Made by a program: the position numbers and the translations under genes. Positions 16,717 to 26,049 of a stretch of DNA of 64,000 nt are shown one piece after another. Each line of letters opens with the position of its first letter. Within the stretch, counting starts at the first letter, position 1. Source of the stretch: Thermoflexus hugenholtzii JAD2 (GTDB lineage Bacteria; Chloroflexota; Chloroflexia; Chloroflexales; Roseiflexaceae); the NCBI GenBank assembly GCA_945881915.1, contig CAMCVW010000015.1, forward strand, positions 1 to 64,000. Reading direction: 5' to 3'. Under the pieces are notes generated by a model. It searched no databases, had not been told where the DNA came from, and worked only from the letters and a program-made list of their open reading frames with translations.

Positions 16717-17643
16717 ATGACCACCTACGACGTATTGGTTTTGGGAGAAATAAATGCAGATCTCATTCTGCGCGGCGACGTGGAACCCGTTTGGCAGCAA
16801 CACGAAAAAATCGTCGATGATATGGCACTCGTTCTCGGCGGTTCTTCTGGTATATTCGCCTGTGGTGCGGCCCGCCTCGGACTGCGTGTGGCCTATGTCG
16901 GCGTCTGTGGTGATGACACTATCGGCCGATTTTGTCTCGCTGCACTGACTGCTGCAGGGATAGATACGACACATTGTGTCGTCGATCCGAAGATTCGCAG
17001 TGGTTTGACGTTGGTATTGCAGAAGCCTGATGATCGTGCGATGTTGACGTACGAAGGCGGCATACCGCTCTTGTCTGCAGATATGATCCCTCCCGAACTG
17101 TTGGCTACTTCACGCCATATCCACATCGGGAGCTATTACCTCCAGCACGCGTTGCGCCCCGGCTTGGCTGAGCTATTTTCACAAAAGCAAGCACAAGGCG
17201 GCACGACATCCATCGACACCAACTGGGATCCAGCGGAACAATGGAATGGTCTCGAAGCGCTATTCCCGCATACCAATCTTTTCCTCCCGAACGACGCCGA
17301 AGCCATGGCGATTAGTCGGCAACAGACGGTGGCCAATGCGCTCACAGCCCTGGCGCAACGCGTGCAGGCTGTTGCCATCAAATGTGGTGCAGAGGGCGCG
17401 TTTGCCCAACACGGGGGCAGTGTTGCTCATGTGACAGCCCTCAAAACCAACTTCGTCGATGCAGTAGGTGCGGGCGATTCATTCAATGCGGGCATGGTAT
17501 ATGGCACGCTTGCTGGTTGGTCGTTGACGCGCTCTCTCCAACTAGGCGCCGTCTGCGGTTCGCTGTCTACCCGCGAAGCGGGTGGGACTGCTGCACAGCC
17601 TACCCTCGCAGAAGCACTGACGTACATGACGGAGGCATCATAA
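16717..17643 (+). CDS. PfkB-family carbohydrate kinase
   Basis: A 308-residue ribokinase/PfkB-family kinase that phosphorylates a sugar or nucleoside hydroxyl. The N-terminal signature GGSSGIFACGAARLG (about residues 38-52) and the C-terminal VDAVGAGDSFNAG, with the catalytic aspartate and anion hole, are both visible. ATG at 16717 is preferred to ATG at 16708, since GGAGGA at 16702-16707 touches the latter. It is first in a tight operon (its stop overlaps the next ATG as TAATG). The substrate is unknown; why a sugar kinase heads a molybdenum-maturation operon is unclear. Confidence 0.85.
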   Translation: MTTYDVLVLGEINADLILRGDVEPVWQQHEKIVDDMALVLGGSSGIFACGAARLGLRVAYVGVCGDDTIGRFCLAALTAAGIDTTHCVVDPKIRSGLTLVLQKPDDRAMLTYEGGIPLLSADMIPPELLATSRHIHIGSYYLQHALRPGLAELFSQKQAQGGTTSIDTNWDPAEQWNGLEALFPHTNLFLPNDAEAMAISRQQTVANALTALAQRVQAVAIKCGAEGAFAQHGGSVAHVTALKTNFVDAVGAGDSFNAGMVYGTLAGWSLTRSLQLGAVCGSLSTREAGGTAAQPTLAEALTYMTEAS

Positions 17644-17978
17644 TGCGTGATGTCATTGATGCAATCAGGCTCTGGCAGAGCCGCGGTGAACAGGTCGCAA
17701 TGGCAACTGTTGTGCGGACACTGGGATCGTCGCCGCGTGGTTTGGCCGCCAAGATGGCGGTCTCGGACCGTGGCAGTATCGCGGGCTCGGTGAGTGGTGG
17801 GTGCATTGAAGGCTCTGTCTACGATGCATGCCAGCAGGTTATTGTGACCCAACAGGCAGTACTCCTGCACTTTGGTGTGGCGGACGAACTTGCCTGGGAG
17901 GTTGGCCTCGCTTGTGGCGGGACGATCGACGTTTTTGTCGAACCGATGGCGCGAATCGAGAATCAGCATGAAGCCTGA
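17643..17978 (+). CDS. XdhC/CoxI family protein, N-terminal-type half
   Basis: A 111-residue protein matching the XdhC_CoxI domain: ATVVRTLGSSPRGLAAKMAV near residues 21-40 and GSVSGGCIEG near 48-57, a strong family signature. XdhC proteins bind molybdenum cofactor, help sulphurate it and insert it into xanthine dehydrogenase-type hydroxylases. Here the usual single protein is split: this part ends with a stop and overlaps the second part by 11 bp. Two-gene XdhC arrangements occur elsewhere, so this is probably natural. GGAGG precedes the start, which overlaps the kinase stop by one base. Confidence 0.85.
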   Translation: MRDVIDAIRLWQSRGEQVAMATVVRTLGSSPRGLAAKMAVSDRGSIAGSVSGGCIEGSVYDACQQVIVTQQAVLLHFGVADELAWEVGLACGGTIDVFVEPMARIENQHEA

Positions 17979-18690
17979 TATTTCCCGCGTCCTCAGCGCG
18001 CGTATTGCAGCAAACCAACCTGTTGCATTGGCTACCATCATTGCCGGACCATGTATCGGCCAACAGCTCCTCGTCCTGCCTGCAGGGGCGGATACACCAA
18101 CTGCGTTCACTGATGCCGCTTTAGCTGCTGCTGTCACTGTCGAAGCAATCCAGATGCTCAGCGATGGCATTCACGGGACGCGACTTTTTGGCGACACCGA
18201 GGTATTCATCGAGGTCTATCCACCGCCGCCCACGATTATCATGATTGGCGCAGTCCATATATCACTCGAATTGACTGCGTTGGCCAAGCAATTGGGTTTT
18301 CGCACCGTCGTCGTGGATGCGCGTGCTGCCTTTGCCACCGCCGAACGTTTCGGGCACGCGGACGAGCTCGTCCAGGCGTGGCCAGACGAAGCTCTGACTG
18401 GCAGGTTGCATTCTAACGTCGCTGTCGTCGTGCTGACACACGATCCCAAACTCGACGATCCTGCGTTGCTGGTCGCTCTGGCCAGTGATGTGCGCTACAT
18501 CGGTGCATTGGGTAGCCGAAAAACACACGCAGAGCGTATTGATCGACTCAGTGCTGCAGGTATTGCTCCCGAACGCATCGCGCAGATGCACGCACCGATT
18601 GGTCTCAACATCGGCGGGCGCACTCCTGCCGAAATTGCGCTCAGCATTATGGCGCAAATTGTGGCAGTTTGGAACGGTAAACCGGCCTAA
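17968..18690 (+). CDS. XdhC family protein with Rossmann C-terminal domain
   Basis: A 240-residue protein with a short XdhC_CoxI-like N-terminal part (ALATIIAGP near 20) and the XdhC_C Rossmann domain (IGAVHISLEL near 91, VVVDARAAFATAERF near 115, YIGALGSRKTHAER near 180, IGLNIGGRTPAEIALS near 212). It acts in loading the matured molybdenum cofactor into a hydroxylase. ATG at 17968 lies 11 bases inside the preceding gene, so the two are translationally coupled and probably form a complex. The following gene, mocA, completes the cofactor-maturation theme. Confidence 0.85.
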   Translation: MKPDISRVLSARIAANQPVALATIIAGPCIGQQLLVLPAGADTPTAFTDAALAAAVTVEAIQMLSDGIHGTRLFGDTEVFIEVYPPPPTIIMIGAVHISLELTALAKQLGFRTVVVDARAAFATAERFGHADELVQAWPDEALTGRLHSNVAVVVLTHDPKLDDPALLVALASDVRYIGALGSRKTHAERIDRLSAAGIAPERIAQMHAPIGLNIGGRTPAEIALSIMAQIVAVWNGKPA

Positions 18691-18709
18691 TTGATAAAAA
18701 GGCATGCAC

Positions 18710-19306
18710 ATGAGTAATGAGCGGCCACAGGTTGCCGCAGTGGTACTTGCAGCAGGCCTGTCGCGTCGATTAGGTCGTTCCAAGCAACTACTGCCATGGC
18801 GTGGGACGACCCTCCTCGGGTATACCATTGCAACACTACAATCCGCTGGAGTTTCGCAAATTGCCGTCGTCACGGGGCACGATGCTGCTGCAGTGGTTGC
18901 AGAGCTCGCCAAAACATCGGTAACGGTCGTTCACAACCCGGATTATGCAGAAGGTCAAGGAACCTCTGTTGCGTGTGGGGCACGCTGGGCGATGCAATCC
19001 AATGCACGACGCGTGTTTTTTGTACCGTGTGACCAACCGTTTTTGTCTGCACAGCATATCTCGGCGCTGCTGGCGTCTGACCAACAGGCTGCTGCGGTGA
19101 TGCCCCGGGTCGCAGGACGTCCCACGAGCCCCGTTCTGTGGGCAGACCATTGCCTGTTCCTCCTCACGCAACTCACGGGCGAACAAGGCGGTCGGCAACT
19201 TTTTGCGAACGGCGCCGTCACTCCTACCTACATCGAATTCACTACCCTGGATTTATTGCAAGACATTGACACTCCAGAGGACTATGCAGCCCTATGCGCT
19301 ATCTGA
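18710..19306 (+). CDS. mocA: Molybdenum cofactor cytidylyltransferase (MocA-like)
   Basis: A 198-residue MobA-like nucleotidyltransferase with the family N-terminus LAAGLSRRLGRSKQLLPW near residues 13-30, VVTGHDA, NPDYAEGQGTS and FVPCDQPFL near 103-111. MocA transfers CMP to molybdopterin, giving the cofactor form used by xanthine dehydrogenase and CO dehydrogenase. ATG at 18710 is chosen over 18704 because AAAAGG lies 7 bases ahead. It overlaps the next gene by 13 bp. Together with XdhC this strongly implies a molybdenum hydroxylase encoded elsewhere in the genome. Confidence 0.88.
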   Translation: MSNERPQVAAVVLAAGLSRRLGRSKQLLPWRGTTLLGYTIATLQSAGVSQIAVVTGHDAAAVVAELAKTSVTVVHNPDYAEGQGTSVACGARWAMQSNARRVFFVPCDQPFLSAQHISALLASDQQAAAVMPRVAGRPTSPVLWADHCLFLLTQLTGEQGGRQLFANGAVTPTYIEFTTLDLLQDIDTPEDYAALCAI

Positions 19307-20259
19307 CGTGCCCACCAGCCCAAGCAATCGGTCAGATTGCTCGCGCAAATATCAGCAATGACGAAGGCCAGCGCATCATCGCGAAAGGCCATCGGTTGAC
19401 TGCGTATGATGTCGAACGCTGTGTCCGTGCGGGAGTTGTGCTGGTAGACATCGTCATTACAGAATCTAATGAAGTCGACGAAAACGCCGCTGCGCAGCAT
19501 ATCGCCCAGTGCTGTATCGGTCCAGGGGTACGTGTGGCTGCTGCACATCATGGCAGGGCAGACATCCACGCTGACTGTGACGGGGTGCTTCGGATCGATA
19601 CATCCGCATTGCAGGAGTTTAACCTGTTGCCGACACAAACCCTCGCAACCATCCTCGATGGAACCGTGGTGCAAAAAGGACAACGCGTTGCGTCGGTCAA
19701 AATTCTCCCATTTGCCGTTCCTGAATCCGATTTACCGCAGCAACACATCCACGTCGTCAGAGTGTTGCCTTTCGTGCGTACACACGTGGGCGTGCTCATC
19801 GTTGGTGCACCCGCGACGCACCAGCGCATCCAGCAGACACATCTGGCACCACTATTGGAACGAATCGAGCGGTTTGGTGCGGTCATCACTGCGACGGTCC
19901 TGTGCATTCCTGACCAAGACATGATTGTCAATGCGCTCGCGCTTTTGTCTAAAGAATGTACTATTGTAATCTCGTTGTCCGAAACATCGGTCATGGGCAT
20001 CGATGAATCCATCCCACGGAGTCTGGTAGCCGCAGGTGGGAGTGTGATTCGCCACGGGGCACCCGTCGAGCCGGGCAATATGATGTTGCTCGGGAATCTC
20101 CACGGCGTCCCGTTTTTGGCTGCACCGGGGTGTATCCGTAATCGTGCACGGAATGTCGTTGATTTGTTGTTGCCGAGACTCATCGCAGACGATGTCCCGA
20201 CTGCGCGTGATATTGCTGGTTGGGCGCATGGTGGATTATTGAGGGGGAACGATGACTGA
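19294..20259 (+). CDS. MoeA-like molybdopterin-binding protein
   Basis: A 321-residue protein of the molybdopterin-binding (MoCF_biosynth) type: VGVLIVGAPAT near residue 169, LSETSVMGIDESIP near 229-242 and GAPVEPGNMMLLGNLHGVPFLAAPGC near 258-283, the last resembling the MoeA substrate loop. It is shorter than MoeA and lacks some of its domains, matching the MoeA-like proteins found beside mocA and xdhC in hydroxylase clusters. It overlaps mocA by 13 bp and the histidine kinase by 8 bp. A role in inserting or sensing molybdenum cofactor is inferred from its neighbours. Confidence 0.78.
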   Translation: MRYLTCPPAQAIGQIARANISNDEGQRIIAKGHRLTAYDVERCVRAGVVLVDIVITESNEVDENAAAQHIAQCCIGPGVRVAAAHHGRADIHADCDGVLRIDTSALQEFNLLPTQTLATILDGTVVQKGQRVASVKILPFAVPESDLPQQHIHVVRVLPFVRTHVGVLIVGAPATHQRIQQTHLAPLLERIERFGAVITATVLCIPDQDMIVNALALLSKECTIVISLSETSVMGIDESIPRSLVAAGGSVIRHGAPVEPGNMMLLGNLHGVPFLAAPGCIRNRARNVVDLLLPRLIADDVPTARDIAGWAHGGLLRGNDD

Positions 20260-21832
20260 CGCGACCCATCACCCACACGTATTGGTCGTCGATGACGAGC
20301 CCGAAATGTGCAGTATCTGTGCCCGTGCGCTCAAGTCACGTGGGTATCTTGTTTCGACAACGTCTGACCCCGCAGCAGTGACGGAATTGTTAGCGCGTGA
20401 AAGTTACGATGTCATCCTGACCGACCTCAAAATGCCGGTGGTCGATGGCCTCGGTATTGCAGCCATGGTGCGCGAGCGTGATCCCGCTGCAGCCATTGTC
20501 ATGATGACCGCGTATGCGTCATACGAGCACCTCCACCAAGCGATGCAATACGGAGTTTCAGAGTTCGTCACTAAACCATTCGATTTGAGTCAACTCTTGC
20601 TTGCTGTGGCACAAGCACTGCATCGCCGTGAAGTCATCCGTGATAACGTCCGATTACGGGCGCTCGAAGCGCTGCGGATGGATAGTGAAGTACTCAATTC
20701 GATGCTCGATTACCGCTCGTTGGTACCGTCCATCCTTGATTTGGCCGTGCGTTGGAGTGGTTGGCCAGTGGCGGCACTGCTCATCGGGAATGATAAAACA
20801 CCGCTCACCGCGGTGACCGTGTCGGATTCGTTATGGTCGCTGACCGTTGCTGCTGTTGATTTTTCACATCGTGTCTTGCATGACCGGTCACTACAAACGG
20901 GGTATTTTGCAGCATTTGAATTTAACGGGCGCACGACTGCTGTGACAGTCGCCATCCCGCTTTTGTCCAATGACATACAGGCGGTGCTGCTGGTTGCTAC
21001 AGATGATTTGTATCCCAATCTGCCATCAGTCAATGAACTGATGACATTGCTCGCCAAACAGAGTGTTGCAGCATTACACAATGCCGACGTATACGGCCAC
21101 ATGGCCGGGCTGTATCGCAAACAACGCCAAATCGAAGCGATGAAGGACGAGTTTGTCGCACTGGCATCGCATGAATTGCGGACACCGTTGACTATGGTGA
21201 TTGGGTATACCGAAGTGTTAGCGCGGAGCTTGAAGGGCGCAGATTTGACGCAAATCAGTGAAATTCAGTTGAATGCAGTCCGTATGAAGCAAATCGTGGA
21301 CACGTTGTCTGACCTCCAGATATCGGGGACTACCGAAGCTCTCGTGCCGCAGGAATTCGATGTGATGGCCATGCTGAAGCAGATTAATGGCCAAGTCAAC
21401 GAACGTTTCCCGCGTGTGAGTATCCAAATACAATCGCACCTCTCACAGTTCATGGTCAATGCTGATGCGCGCTGGGTGCGCGTATTCGTGTCGCATCTGC
21501 TGTTGAATGCTGCGGAACACGCTCGCCAAGAGCGCGTCGATGTGATGATTCAAGACACACTGCGGAGCGATATGCCAGAACCGACGACGAGTGCTGGTCG
21601 TCGTTGGCTGACCATTACCGTTATTGATCACGGGATTGGTATTGCAGATCAGGATCAGTTGCATCTGTTTGCACCATTCGTGCAACTCGACGACTCTCTG
21701 ACGCGTTCGAGTATGGGCTCTGGCTTGGGGTTGGCATTGGTATATGACATCGTCCAGCGCATGGAAGGCTACGTCTGGGTGTCGAGCAAAGTCGGGGTCG
21801 GATCGGCATTTGTGGTGATGATACCGGTGTGA
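20252..21832 (+). CDS. Hybrid response regulator-sensor histidine kinase
   Basis: A 526-residue cytoplasmic signalling protein. Residues about 8-125 are a receiver domain (VVDDEP, phosphorylatable Asp in ILTDLKMP, TKPF lysine). Residues about 140-290 are an unassigned sensor region, perhaps GAF-like. Then come HisKA with ASHELRTPLT near 305 and an HATPase domain with LLNAAEHA, IDHGIGIA and GSGLGLALV. It has no membrane segment, so it would sense an internal signal or relay phosphate. It is the last gene of the molybdenum-maturation operon (8-bp overlap), suggesting that it regulates that pathway; this is inference. Confidence 0.88.
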   Translation: MTDATHHPHVLVVDDEPEMCSICARALKSRGYLVSTTSDPAAVTELLARESYDVILTDLKMPVVDGLGIAAMVRERDPAAAIVMMTAYASYEHLHQAMQYGVSEFVTKPFDLSQLLLAVAQALHRREVIRDNVRLRALEALRMDSEVLNSMLDYRSLVPSILDLAVRWSGWPVAALLIGNDKTPLTAVTVSDSLWSLTVAAVDFSHRVLHDRSLQTGYFAAFEFNGRTTAVTVAIPLLSNDIQAVLLVATDDLYPNLPSVNELMTLLAKQSVAALHNADVYGHMAGLYRKQRQIEAMKDEFVALASHELRTPLTMVIGYTEVLARSLKGADLTQISEIQLNAVRMKQIVDTLSDLQISGTTEALVPQEFDVMAMLKQINGQVNERFPRVSIQIQSHLSQFMVNADARWVRVFVSHLLLNAAEHARQERVDVMIQDTLRSDMPEPTTSAGRRWLTITVIDHGIGIADQDQLHLFAPFVQLDDSLTRSSMGSGLGLALVYDIVQRMEGYVWVSSKVGVGSAFVVMIPV

Positions 21833-21867
21833 ACACACAATGTCGATAGCGTGACAAAAAATCGCAA

Positions 21868-21897
21868 TTGCCCATTCAATCTGACATGTGGTAATAT
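21868..21897 (+). promoter_or_regulatory. Candidate promoter of the ATP synthase operon
   Basis: TTGCCC and TAATAT are separated by 18 bases, about 105 bases before atpB and just after the histidine kinase stop. It is the best sigma-70-like pair in this gap. Confidence 0.45.
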
Positions 21898-21934
21898 GAG
21901 AATTGAATATATCTATATCCCGAACCGTGTTGCG

Positions 21935-21948
21935 CTTATCACGATAAG
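21935..21948. promoter_or_regulatory. Palindrome in the atpB leader
   Basis: CTTATC AC GATAAG, a perfect 14-base palindrome about 40 bases downstream of the candidate atp promoter. It could be an operator or leader hairpin. Confidence 0.4.
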
Positions 21949-22001
21949 GGTATGGGTATAGCACTTTGTGAAAGAGTTCATTAAGTCAGAGGGGCGTGTA
22001 C

Positions 22002-22967
22002 ATGTCAGTACGCAATGCCGCACTAGTGGCCCTCGTAATCGGCGCTGTCCTGTTTTACTTCGGGTTCAATTTCCCCACCTTCCCGCCGGTCTCTGTGAAA
22101 GCAGAAGCCTTAGCGTGTATCGGTGGAGTGATCGACGACGCGGGGCATTGCAGCAAAGAGACAGTCATCCCGATTACAAACTCCCTGGTCACTACACTCA
22201 TCGTCGATGTGTTGTTAGTGCTGGTGGTGGTGTTCGGAGTCAAGAACCAAATGGTTCCGCGTGGCTTCCAGAACTTCATCGAGTTGGTGGTGGGGTCACT
22301 CCACGATTTTGCCGTAGGGGTCGACAAAAAGAACGTTGCCAAGTTCTTCCCGTTTATTGCGACAGCATTTCTTTTGATTTTACTGTCGAATTTTATCGGG
22401 CTCTTCCCAGGAGCAGGCAGCATCGGCATGTGTCAGAAGGTCACAGATTCCGCACGCATCGAGGCCATGGAAAAGAAAGCTATCAAGCCAACCAGCTTTG
22501 ATACCTTGCCGCTCCAATGTGACCATCACGAGCACGAAGAACTCGTGCCGTTCTTGCGTGCACCGACGGCTGACCTGAACATGACGTTGGCGTTGGGGTT
22601 GATGTCGGTGATTTTGATTGAGTATTTTGGTCTCAAAGCGCTGGGGCTGGAGTATCTCACGCGGTTCTTCAACTTCCGTGAAGGTCCGATGTTTACGGTC
22701 ATTGGCTTTATCGAGCTGTTGTCCGAATTCATTCGTATCATCTCATTCGCCTTCCGTCTCTTCGGCAACATCTTCGCCGGTGAAGTGGTGCTCATCGTTA
22801 TGGGATATTTATTCCCATATATGCTGCCGCTCCCCTTCTATGCGTTCGAAGTGTTTGTCGCATTGATGCAGGCAGTGATTTTCTCGGTGTTGACACTGGT
22901 ATTTATGTCCATGGCCACACAGGCACATGGCGGTGGTCACGATGAGCAAGAAGCGGCTGCTCATTAA
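22002..22967 (+). CDS. atpB: ATP synthase Fo subunit a
   Basis: A 321-residue membrane subunit that, with the c ring, forms the proton path of the ATP synthase. There are several hydrophobic helices, and the essential arginine is in SFAFRLFGN. Between the second and third hydrophobic regions is a hydrophilic insertion of about 45 residues including CDHHEHEELVPF, unlike E. coli AtpB and reminiscent of Chloroflexus-type subunits. ATG at 22002 follows AGAGGGG by 7 bases; an in-frame GTG at 21996 is not favoured. The C-terminus is histidine-rich. It is the first gene of atpBEFHAGDC. Confidence 0.95.
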   Translation: MSVRNAALVALVIGAVLFYFGFNFPTFPPVSVKAEALACIGGVIDDAGHCSKETVIPITNSLVTTLIVDVLLVLVVVFGVKNQMVPRGFQNFIELVVGSLHDFAVGVDKKNVAKFFPFIATAFLLILLSNFIGLFPGAGSIGMCQKVTDSARIEAMEKKAIKPTSFDTLPLQCDHHEHEELVPFLRAPTADLNMTLALGLMSVILIEYFGLKALGLEYLTRFFNFREGPMFTVIGFIELLSEFIRIISFAFRLFGNIFAGEVVLIVMGYLFPYMLPLPFYAFEVFVALMQAVIFSVLTLVFMSMATQAHGGGHDEQEAAAH

Positions 22968-23010
22968 TCTTCGTTAATCTGTATCAGATTTGATGATGGA
23001 GGGTTTTGTA

Positions 23011-23256
23011 ATGGAAGCTGGTATTTCCAACGACGGTTTGCGATTCATTGCCATGGCTTTGGCAATCGGTTTGGGCGCAATCGGACCCGGTGCCGGTATC
23101 GGTGTCGTCTTCAGTGGTGCATTGCAGGCCATGGGCCGCAACCCCGAAGCCGAAGGTATGTTGCGCACATACATGTTCTTGGGCTTCGCGCTTGCTGAAG
23201 TGCCATTCATCTTGTCGATGGTGTTCGGTCTGCTCATCGGCTTCAAAATTATCTAG
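23011..23256 (+). CDS. atpE: ATP synthase Fo subunit c
   Basis: An 81-residue hairpin of two membrane helices forming the rotor ring. The glycine-rich first helix (IGLGAIGPGAGIGVVFSG) and the conserved polar loop GRNPEAE are present, with the ion-carrying glutamate in FALAEVPFI of the second helix. The start at 23011 is set by GGAGGG at 22998-23003; earlier ATGs at 22990 and 22993 overlap that site. Ion specificity (proton or sodium) cannot be settled by eye, but no obvious sodium motif is seen. Confidence 0.95.
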   Translation: MEAGISNDGLRFIAMALAIGLGAIGPGAGIGVVFSGALQAMGRNPEAEGMLRTYMFLGFALAEVPFILSMVFGLLIGFKII

Positions 23257-23317
23257 TTCTGGTGCATACGGGGCACGCAGATCGTGCTGATTCCGTAGTC
23301 CAGCAAGGAGCATTGCT

Positions 23318-23809
23318 TTGGAAAAACTAGGCATAAATTACAGCCTGTTGGTGGCGCAGATCTTCAACGTCATCTTCTTGGTGTGGATGTTGTCAAAGTT
23401 CCTGTTTACCCCTATTTTGAACCTTCTCAAAGAGCGCACCCTGCGCGTCGAAGATGGTCTCAAAGAGGCTGATAAGGTGCGTGAGCAGATGGCTGCACAG
23501 CGCAAAGAAAACGAAGTCGAACTTGCCAAGGCTCGTCAAGAAGCCGGCGCAGTGATGGCCCAAGCCACGGAGCGCGCGCGCATCCAAGAGCAAGAGCTCA
23601 TCAACGCAGCCCGTGCCGAAGCCGAGCGTATCAAGAGCGACGCCCGTGCCAACGCAGAGCGTGAAGTCGAGCGACTGGCCGGTGAATTCAAGAATCAGGC
23701 AGCCGCTTTGGTGACCGAAACGGCCGCTAAGGTATTGGGCGCTGAGCTCAAAGGCAATCATTCACAATTGATCGACGAGTCGTTGAGCCGTTTGGGCCGC
23801 AACAACTAG
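23318..23809 (+). CDS. atpF: ATP synthase Fo subunit b
   Basis: A 163-residue peripheral-stalk subunit with one N-terminal membrane helix (LLVAQIFNVIFLVWML) and a long charged coiled coil rich in Ala, Glu, Lys and Arg. The start is TTG at 23318, with AAGGAG seven bases upstream and no ATG nearby, so a UUG start is well supported. It lies in the usual place between atpE and atpH. Confidence 0.93.
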   Translation: MEKLGINYSLLVAQIFNVIFLVWMLSKFLFTPILNLLKERTLRVEDGLKEADKVREQMAAQRKENEVELAKARQEAGAVMAQATERARIQEQELINAARAEAERIKSDARANAEREVERLAGEFKNQAAALVTETAAKVLGAELKGNHSQLIDESLSRLGRNN

Positions 23810-23860
23810 TCTGGAGCATTGGTATGTGGTCTAACCACCACCACCGAGCGAGGTATTACC

Positions 23861-24340
23861 GTGACTACATCTGATGCACAGATGATTGCGCGCGCCATCC
23901 AAGAGGCCGTGAACGCGTCCACACTCAAAGCCCTCAAGGCAGCTGCTGAAGCCGTCAAGTCGGGTGCACAGAGTGCAGATGCAGTCACCGCAAAACTGGG
24001 GGCTGACGCTCCACGTGAAGTACGCAATGTCGTTGCAACCATGGCCAACAACGGCCAGTTGAATTCGTTGCCTGCCGTCGCCGCTGCATATGAGAAGGCA
24101 ACACAACGTGCCAATCATGCGCTCGAGGCACACATCACCAGTGCAGAAGCACTCAGTGATGCAAAGCAGAACGAAGTCATTGCAGATTTGCGTGGGAAGT
24201 ATGGAGATGGCTTGACGGTTCACTTCACAGTCGACGCGTCGCTTATTGGCGGCTTGATCGTACGCGTGGGTGATCAAGTGCTCGACAACAGTCTGCGGAC
24301 GCGCCTCAGTGCCGTCAAAAACAGCATGATGACGAGTTAG
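23861..24340 (+). CDS. atpH: ATP synthase F1 subunit delta
   Basis: A 159-residue stator subunit that joins the b stalk to the top of F1. The N-terminal helical domain is strongly diverged and alanine-rich, but the C-terminal region (VHFTVDASLIGGLIVRVGDQVLDNSLRTRL) is typical of delta. GTG at 23861 is chosen because GAGCGAGGT lies just upstream; a TTG at 23819 would add 14 residues and is possible. Position and the C-terminus make the assignment firm despite low N-terminal similarity. Confidence 0.9.
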   Translation: MTTSDAQMIARAIQEAVNASTLKALKAAAEAVKSGAQSADAVTAKLGADAPREVRNVVATMANNGQLNSLPAVAAAYEKATQRANHALEAHITSAEALSDAKQNEVIADLRGKYGDGLTVHFTVDASLIGGLIVRVGDQVLDNSLRTRLSAVKNSMMTS

Positions 24341-24418
24341 TTCAGGTCACGAATAGGAACGGCAGCAGACACTCCGCCGAGCGTGGGTGTCGCGACACAA
24401 CGATTGAGGTGCCAGACT

Positions 24419-25990
24419 ATGGCAGTAGCAGCAAACGATATTTACCAGCGTCTGCTAAAAAGCATTCAAGAGGGTGCCGACGTCCGACCACGGATGATGA
24501 ATGTCGGTACCGTCATCTCCGTCGGTGACGGCGTGGCCCGCATCAGCGGCCTCGAACAGGTCATGGCAGCCGAACTCCTCGAGTTCCCCGTGCAAGCTGG
24601 CCGCAGCGAAGCTGTGTTTGGTATTGCATTGAACCTCGAGAAAGACTCGGTCAGCGCCATCATCTTGGGTGACTATCTTTCGATCCAAGAAGGCGACCAG
24701 GTCAACGCCACCGGCCGTATCATTTCGGTACCGGTTGGTCAAGCCTTGGTTGGTCGTGTCATCAACGCCCTCGGTCAGCCGATCGACGGTAAGGGTCCCA
24801 TCAACAGCGAAGTCCTGCGCCCCGTCGAGCGTATTGCTCCCGGTGTGATGGACCGCCAATCTGTCAATGTCCCCGTGCAGACTGGCGTCATCGCCATCGA
24901 CTCGATGATTCCCATCGGTCGTGGCCAGCGTGAACTCATCATCGGTGATCGCCAAACTGGCAAAACTGCGGTGACCATCGACTCCATCATCAACCAAAAG
25001 GGCAAGGGCCTGTATTGTATCTACGTTGCTATCGGTCAAAAGCGTGCCCAGGTTGCCCAGATTGTGGGTTACCTCGAGCGCTTCGGTGCAATGGAATACA
25101 CCACAGTCGTGGCTGCAACTGCGTCCGAATCGGCCGCTCTGCAGTACATTGCTCCGTATGCTGGTTGTGCCGTCGGTGAAGAAGTCATGGAAAACGGCGT
25201 CACCATCAATGGTGAACTCGTCCGTGATGCCCTCATCATCTACGACGACCTGTCCAAGCACGCCACAGCCTACCGTCAGGTTTCGCTGTTGTTGCGCCGC
25301 CCACCAGGTCGTGAAGCCTACCCAGGCGACGTCTTTTACCTGCACTCCCGCTTGCTCGAGCGTGCTGCTCGTCTGAGCGAAGAAAAAGGCGGCGGTTCGT
25401 TGACGGCATTGCCCATCATCGAAACCCAAGCCAATGACGTGTCGGCGTACATTCCGACCAACGTGATTTCGATCACCGATGGTCAGTTGTTCCTCGAGTC
25501 CGACTTGTTCAACGCAGGTATCCGCCCTGCACTCAACATCGGTCTGTCCGTGTCCCGTGTGGGTACGTCGGCCATGACCCGTGCCATGCGTTCGGTCGCT
25601 GACCGCCTCAAGCTCGACTTGGCGCAGTTCCGTGACTTGGCCGCATTCGCGCAGTTCGCATCGGACTTGGACGCATCAACGCGTGCACAGCTCGACCGCG
25701 GATCACGCTTGCAGGAAGCCCTCAAGCAGCCACAGTTTGCACCGATGCCACTCGAAGACCAAGTCATGGTGCTGTTCGCAGCCACCAACGGCTACTGCGA
25801 CGGCGTTCCCGTGACAGCCATTGGCCAGTGGAAGGTTGAATTCTTGCAGTTCATGCGCACGGTCCACCCGGATGTGTGCAAGGGCATCTACGAGAACCGC
25901 AACGATCGCAAGTTCCCGTCACCAGAACTCAAAGGCGCCCTCGAAAAGGCCGTCGCCGAGTTCAATCAGACGAGCAACTTCAGCGCGTAA
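24419..25990 (+). CDS. atpA: ATP synthase F1 subunit alpha
   Basis: A 523-residue non-catalytic nucleotide-binding subunit of the F1 hexamer. The P-loop GDRQTGKT lies near residue 175, and the PAINVGLSVSR-type signature appears as [13 protein letters not shown] near 375. The N-terminal beta-barrel ([17 protein letters not shown]) is intact. ATG at 24419 follows GAGGT by 9 bases; an upstream in-frame start at 24383 is not typical of the family. Confidence 0.97.
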   Translation: MAVAANDIYQRLLKSIQEGADVRPRMMNVGTVISVGDGVARISGLEQVMAAELLEFPVQAGRSEAVFGIALNLEKDSVSAIILGDYLSIQEGDQVNATGRIISVPVGQALVGRVINALGQPIDGKGPINSEVLRPVERIAPGVMDRQSVNVPVQTGVIAIDSMIPIGRGQRELIIGDRQTGKTAVTIDSIINQKGKGLYCIYVAIGQKRAQVAQIVGYLERFGAMEYTTVVAATASESAALQYIAPYAGCAVGEEVMENGVTINGELVRDALIIYDDLSKHATAYRQVSLLLRRPPGREAYPGDVFYLHSRLLERAARLSEEKGGGSLTALPIIETQANDVSAYIPTNVISITDGQLFLESDLFNAGIRPALNIGLSVSRVGTSAMTRAMRSVADRLKLDLAQFRDLAAFAQFASDLDASTRAQLDRGSRLQEALKQPQFAPMPLEDQVMVLFAATNGYCDGVPVTAIGQWKVEFLQFMRTVHPDVCKGIYENRNDRKFPSPELKGALEKAVAEFNQTSNFSA

Positions 25991-26049
25991 GGTCGCGTTG
26001 CACCGTCATGGAAACATGATGCTGTGACTTCAAACGGAAGAGGGAACCG

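Noticed and set aside
23819-23860. Earlier TTG start for atpH
   Set aside because: CTGGAG is only two bases from the TTG, whereas GTG at 23861 has a well-spaced GAGGT; kept only as an alternative.
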